Of a stretch of 64,000 nt of DNA, positions 62,718-64,000 are shown piece by piece. This stretch comes from Paraburkholderia sp. BL21I4N1 (GTDB lineage: Bacteria; Pseudomonadota; Gammaproteobacteria; Burkholderiales; Burkholderiaceae). Position 1 is the first letter of the stretch, and every line of letters starts with the position of its first letter. A program made the position numbers and the translations under genes. The notes under the pieces were generated by a model. It saw only the letters and a list, made by a program, of their open reading frames with translations. It was not told the origin of the DNA and ran no database searches. The stretch covers positions 372,001-436,000 of the forward strand of contig NZ_PVEN01000004.1 in assembly GCF_002973525.1 (NCBI RefSeq). The letters run 5' to 3'.

Positions 62718-63148
62718 AGAGCGCACGCCGACGCTCCCGCGAACTGGCCACGCAGGGGCTTTACCAGTGGCTGCTGTCGGGTTCGCCCGGCGGCGAAATC
62801 GACGCGCAATTGCGCGGCGCGCAGGGCTTCGACAAGGCCGACCACGAACATCTGAACGCGCTGCTGCATGGCGTGATCCGCGATTCGGAAGCATTGTCCG
62901 CCGACATCGCGCCGTGTCTGGACCGTCCGCTCGAACAGCTGTCGCCGGTCGAACGCGCGGTACTGCTGGTCGCCGCGTACGAGTTTAAGAACCATGTCGA
63001 TATTCCCTATCGCGTTGTCATCAACGAGGCGGTCGAACTCGCCAAGACGTTCGGCGGCGCCGACGGCTACAAGTACGTGAACGGCGTGCTGGACAAGCTG
63101 GCGGCGCAACTGCGCGCGGCCGAAACGCAAGCAGCCCGCAAGCATTGA
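62714..63148 (+). CDS. nusB: Transcription antitermination protein NusB
   Basis: A 144-residue NusB with [51 protein letters not shown] and [33 protein letters not shown]. It binds boxA RNA with NusE to prevent early stop of rRNA transcription. The start ATG overlaps the end of ribH, the usual coupling in this group of bacteria. Confidence 0.96.
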   Translation: MKSARRRSRELATQGLYQWLLSGSPGGEIDAQLRGAQGFDKADHEHLNALLHGVIRDSEALSADIAPCLDRPLEQLSPVERAVLLVAAYEFKNHVDIPYRVVINEAVELAKTFGGADGYKYVNGVLDKLAAQLRAAETQAARKH

Positions 63149-63244
63149 GTTTGGTGCGGCACATGGCTGCGGCGCGAGCCGCGGGCATGTGCCGGGTTGG
63201 CTGTATCTGGACCGTAGTCGCTCTGAATGGATCTGACTGATCGT

Positions 63245-64000
63245 ATGAACTCCGTGACCGAACCCTTGGTGCGGCTTGCCGCGCGCGTCGACGCCATCCA
63301 GCCTTTCTATGTGATGGAGCTGGCCAAGGAGGCCGCGCTACTGGAGCGCGACGGGCGCGACATCATTCACATGGGAATCGGCGAGCCCGATTTCACCGCG
63401 CCCGAACCGGTCATCGAGGCCGCCGCGAACGCGCTGCGCCGCGGCGTCACGCAATACACCAACGCGCTCGGCCTGCACGCGCTGCGCGAAGCCATCTCGG
63501 CGCACTACGCCGATTTCTACGGCGTGAACGTCGACCCGGCTCGAATCGTGGTCACGGCCGGCGCTTCCGCCGCGTTGCTGCTGGCGTGCGCCGCGCTGGT
63601 CGATCGCGACGACGAAGTGCTGATGCCCGACCCGTGCTATCCGTGCAACCGGCATTTCGTGATCGCCGCCGAAGGCAAACCGGTGATGGTGCCTAGCGGC
63701 CCGGCCGAGCGTTTCCAGCTGACCGCCGCCGACGTGGAACGGCTGTGGAACGAGCACACCCGTGGCGTGTTGCTGGCGTCGCCGTCGAATCCGACCGGCA
63801 CGTCGATCGAACCGGCCGAACTCGAGCGCATCGTCAAATCGGTGCGCTCGCGCGGCGGCTTTACCATCGTCGACGAAATCTACCAGGGCTTGAGCTACGA
63901 CGCGAAGCCGGTGTCGGCGCTGTCGTTCGGCGACGACGTGATCACCGTCAACAGTTTCTCGAAGTATTTCAACATGACCGGCTGGCGGCTCGGCTGGCTG
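63245..64000 (+). CDS. PLP-dependent class I/II aminotransferase (3' end outside window)
   Basis: A fold-type I aminotransferase, open to the window edge (252 codons seen). It starts MNSVTEPLVRLAARVDAIQPF. It has GIGEPDFTAPEPVIEAA, QYTNALGLHALREAIS, VTAGASAALLLACAAL, SPSNPTGTSIEP, the PLP Asp/Tyr region IVDEIYQGLSYD, and the Schiff-base Lys in NSFSKYFNMTGWRLGW. Substrate not certain; this group includes aspartate, alanine and aromatic aminotransferases. An ATG six codons upstream (63227) is the alternative start. It follows nusB with about a 100-base gap. Confidence 0.9.
   Translation, partial: MNSVTEPLVRLAARVDAIQPFYVMELAKEAALLERDGRDIIHMGIGEPDFTAPEPVIEAAANALRRGVTQYTNALGLHALREAISAHYADFYGVNVDPARIVVTAGASAALLLACAALVDRDDEVLMPDPCYPCNRHFVIAAEGKPVMVPSGPAERFQLTAADVERLWNEHTRGVLLASPSNPTGTSIEPAELERIVKSVRSRGGFTIVDEIYQGLSYDAKPVSALSFGDDVITVNSFSKYFNMTGWRLGWL

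Overview
The window looks like a chromosome segment of a Burkholderiaceae bacterium, probably Paraburkholderia or Burkholderia. Support comes from the high GC, the gene order yicC-gmk-rpoZ-spoT, rph-rdgB-hemW, hemL-ribD-ribE and ribBA-ribH-nusB, and the typical tandem tRNA-Arg(ACG) genes. It starts inside a porin gene and ends inside an aminotransferase gene.

Core left part (1-20.2 kb): porin 3' end, greB, two identical tRNA-Arg genes, a NinX-like gene, the spoT/rpoZ/gmk/yicC operon (minus strand), the rph-rdgB-hemW operon and tRNA-Ser(TGA). A small accessory patch lies behind the tRNA-Ser. It holds a Tlde1-type L,D-transpeptidase effector with a membrane immunity candidate, a small exported protein, two tandem paralogues with secretion-signal-like N termini (possible type III effectors), and an exported Gly/Ala/Asn repeat protein. 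A Bcr/CflA efflux pump, an EVE/PUA-like protein, hemL, ribD and ribE follow.

Integrated island (about 20.2-55.75 kb): it splits the riboflavin cluster between ribE and ribBA. Its edges carry a perfect 25-bp direct repeat (20277-20301 and 55591-55615). Outside the right copy lies a diverged duplicate of the last ~75 bp of ribE, so ribE's 3' end has probably been a target more than once. The left third holds a large lipoprotein, insertion-sequence debris, a P4-type integrase, an element regulator, an AlpA-type regulator, a DUF3631 helicase/primase-like ATPase, a gene II/X-type rolling-circle initiator, an iteron-like repeat array and a second, Xer-like recombinase with a dif-like palindrome in front of it.

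The rest of the island is mostly defence and accessory cargo. It includes Shedu (SduA), an XRE-ImmA/IrrE protein paired with a beta-family protein, a sigma-54 activator fused to the C-terminal part of a DUF499 anti-phage ATPase, an exported alpha/beta hydrolase, and a C39-like protease pair in which one member has lost its catalytic Cys. At the right end sit a Lit-like (U49) metallopeptidase, a PHP-SMC ATPase (TrlF/Ppl) and a 913-residue STAND NTPase with a nuclease-like N terminus. The STAND protein, the ImmA/beta pair and the C39-like pair are the best candidates for undescribed systems.

Core right part (55.8-64 kb): a D-cysteine desulfhydrase-family gene, a small His-rich protein, a LysR regulator divergent from maeB, then ribBA (with a degenerate GTP cyclohydrolase II half), ribH, nusB and the aminotransferase. 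No CRISPR array, rRNA or intact transposase was seen. All family names come from reading motifs, without database searches.
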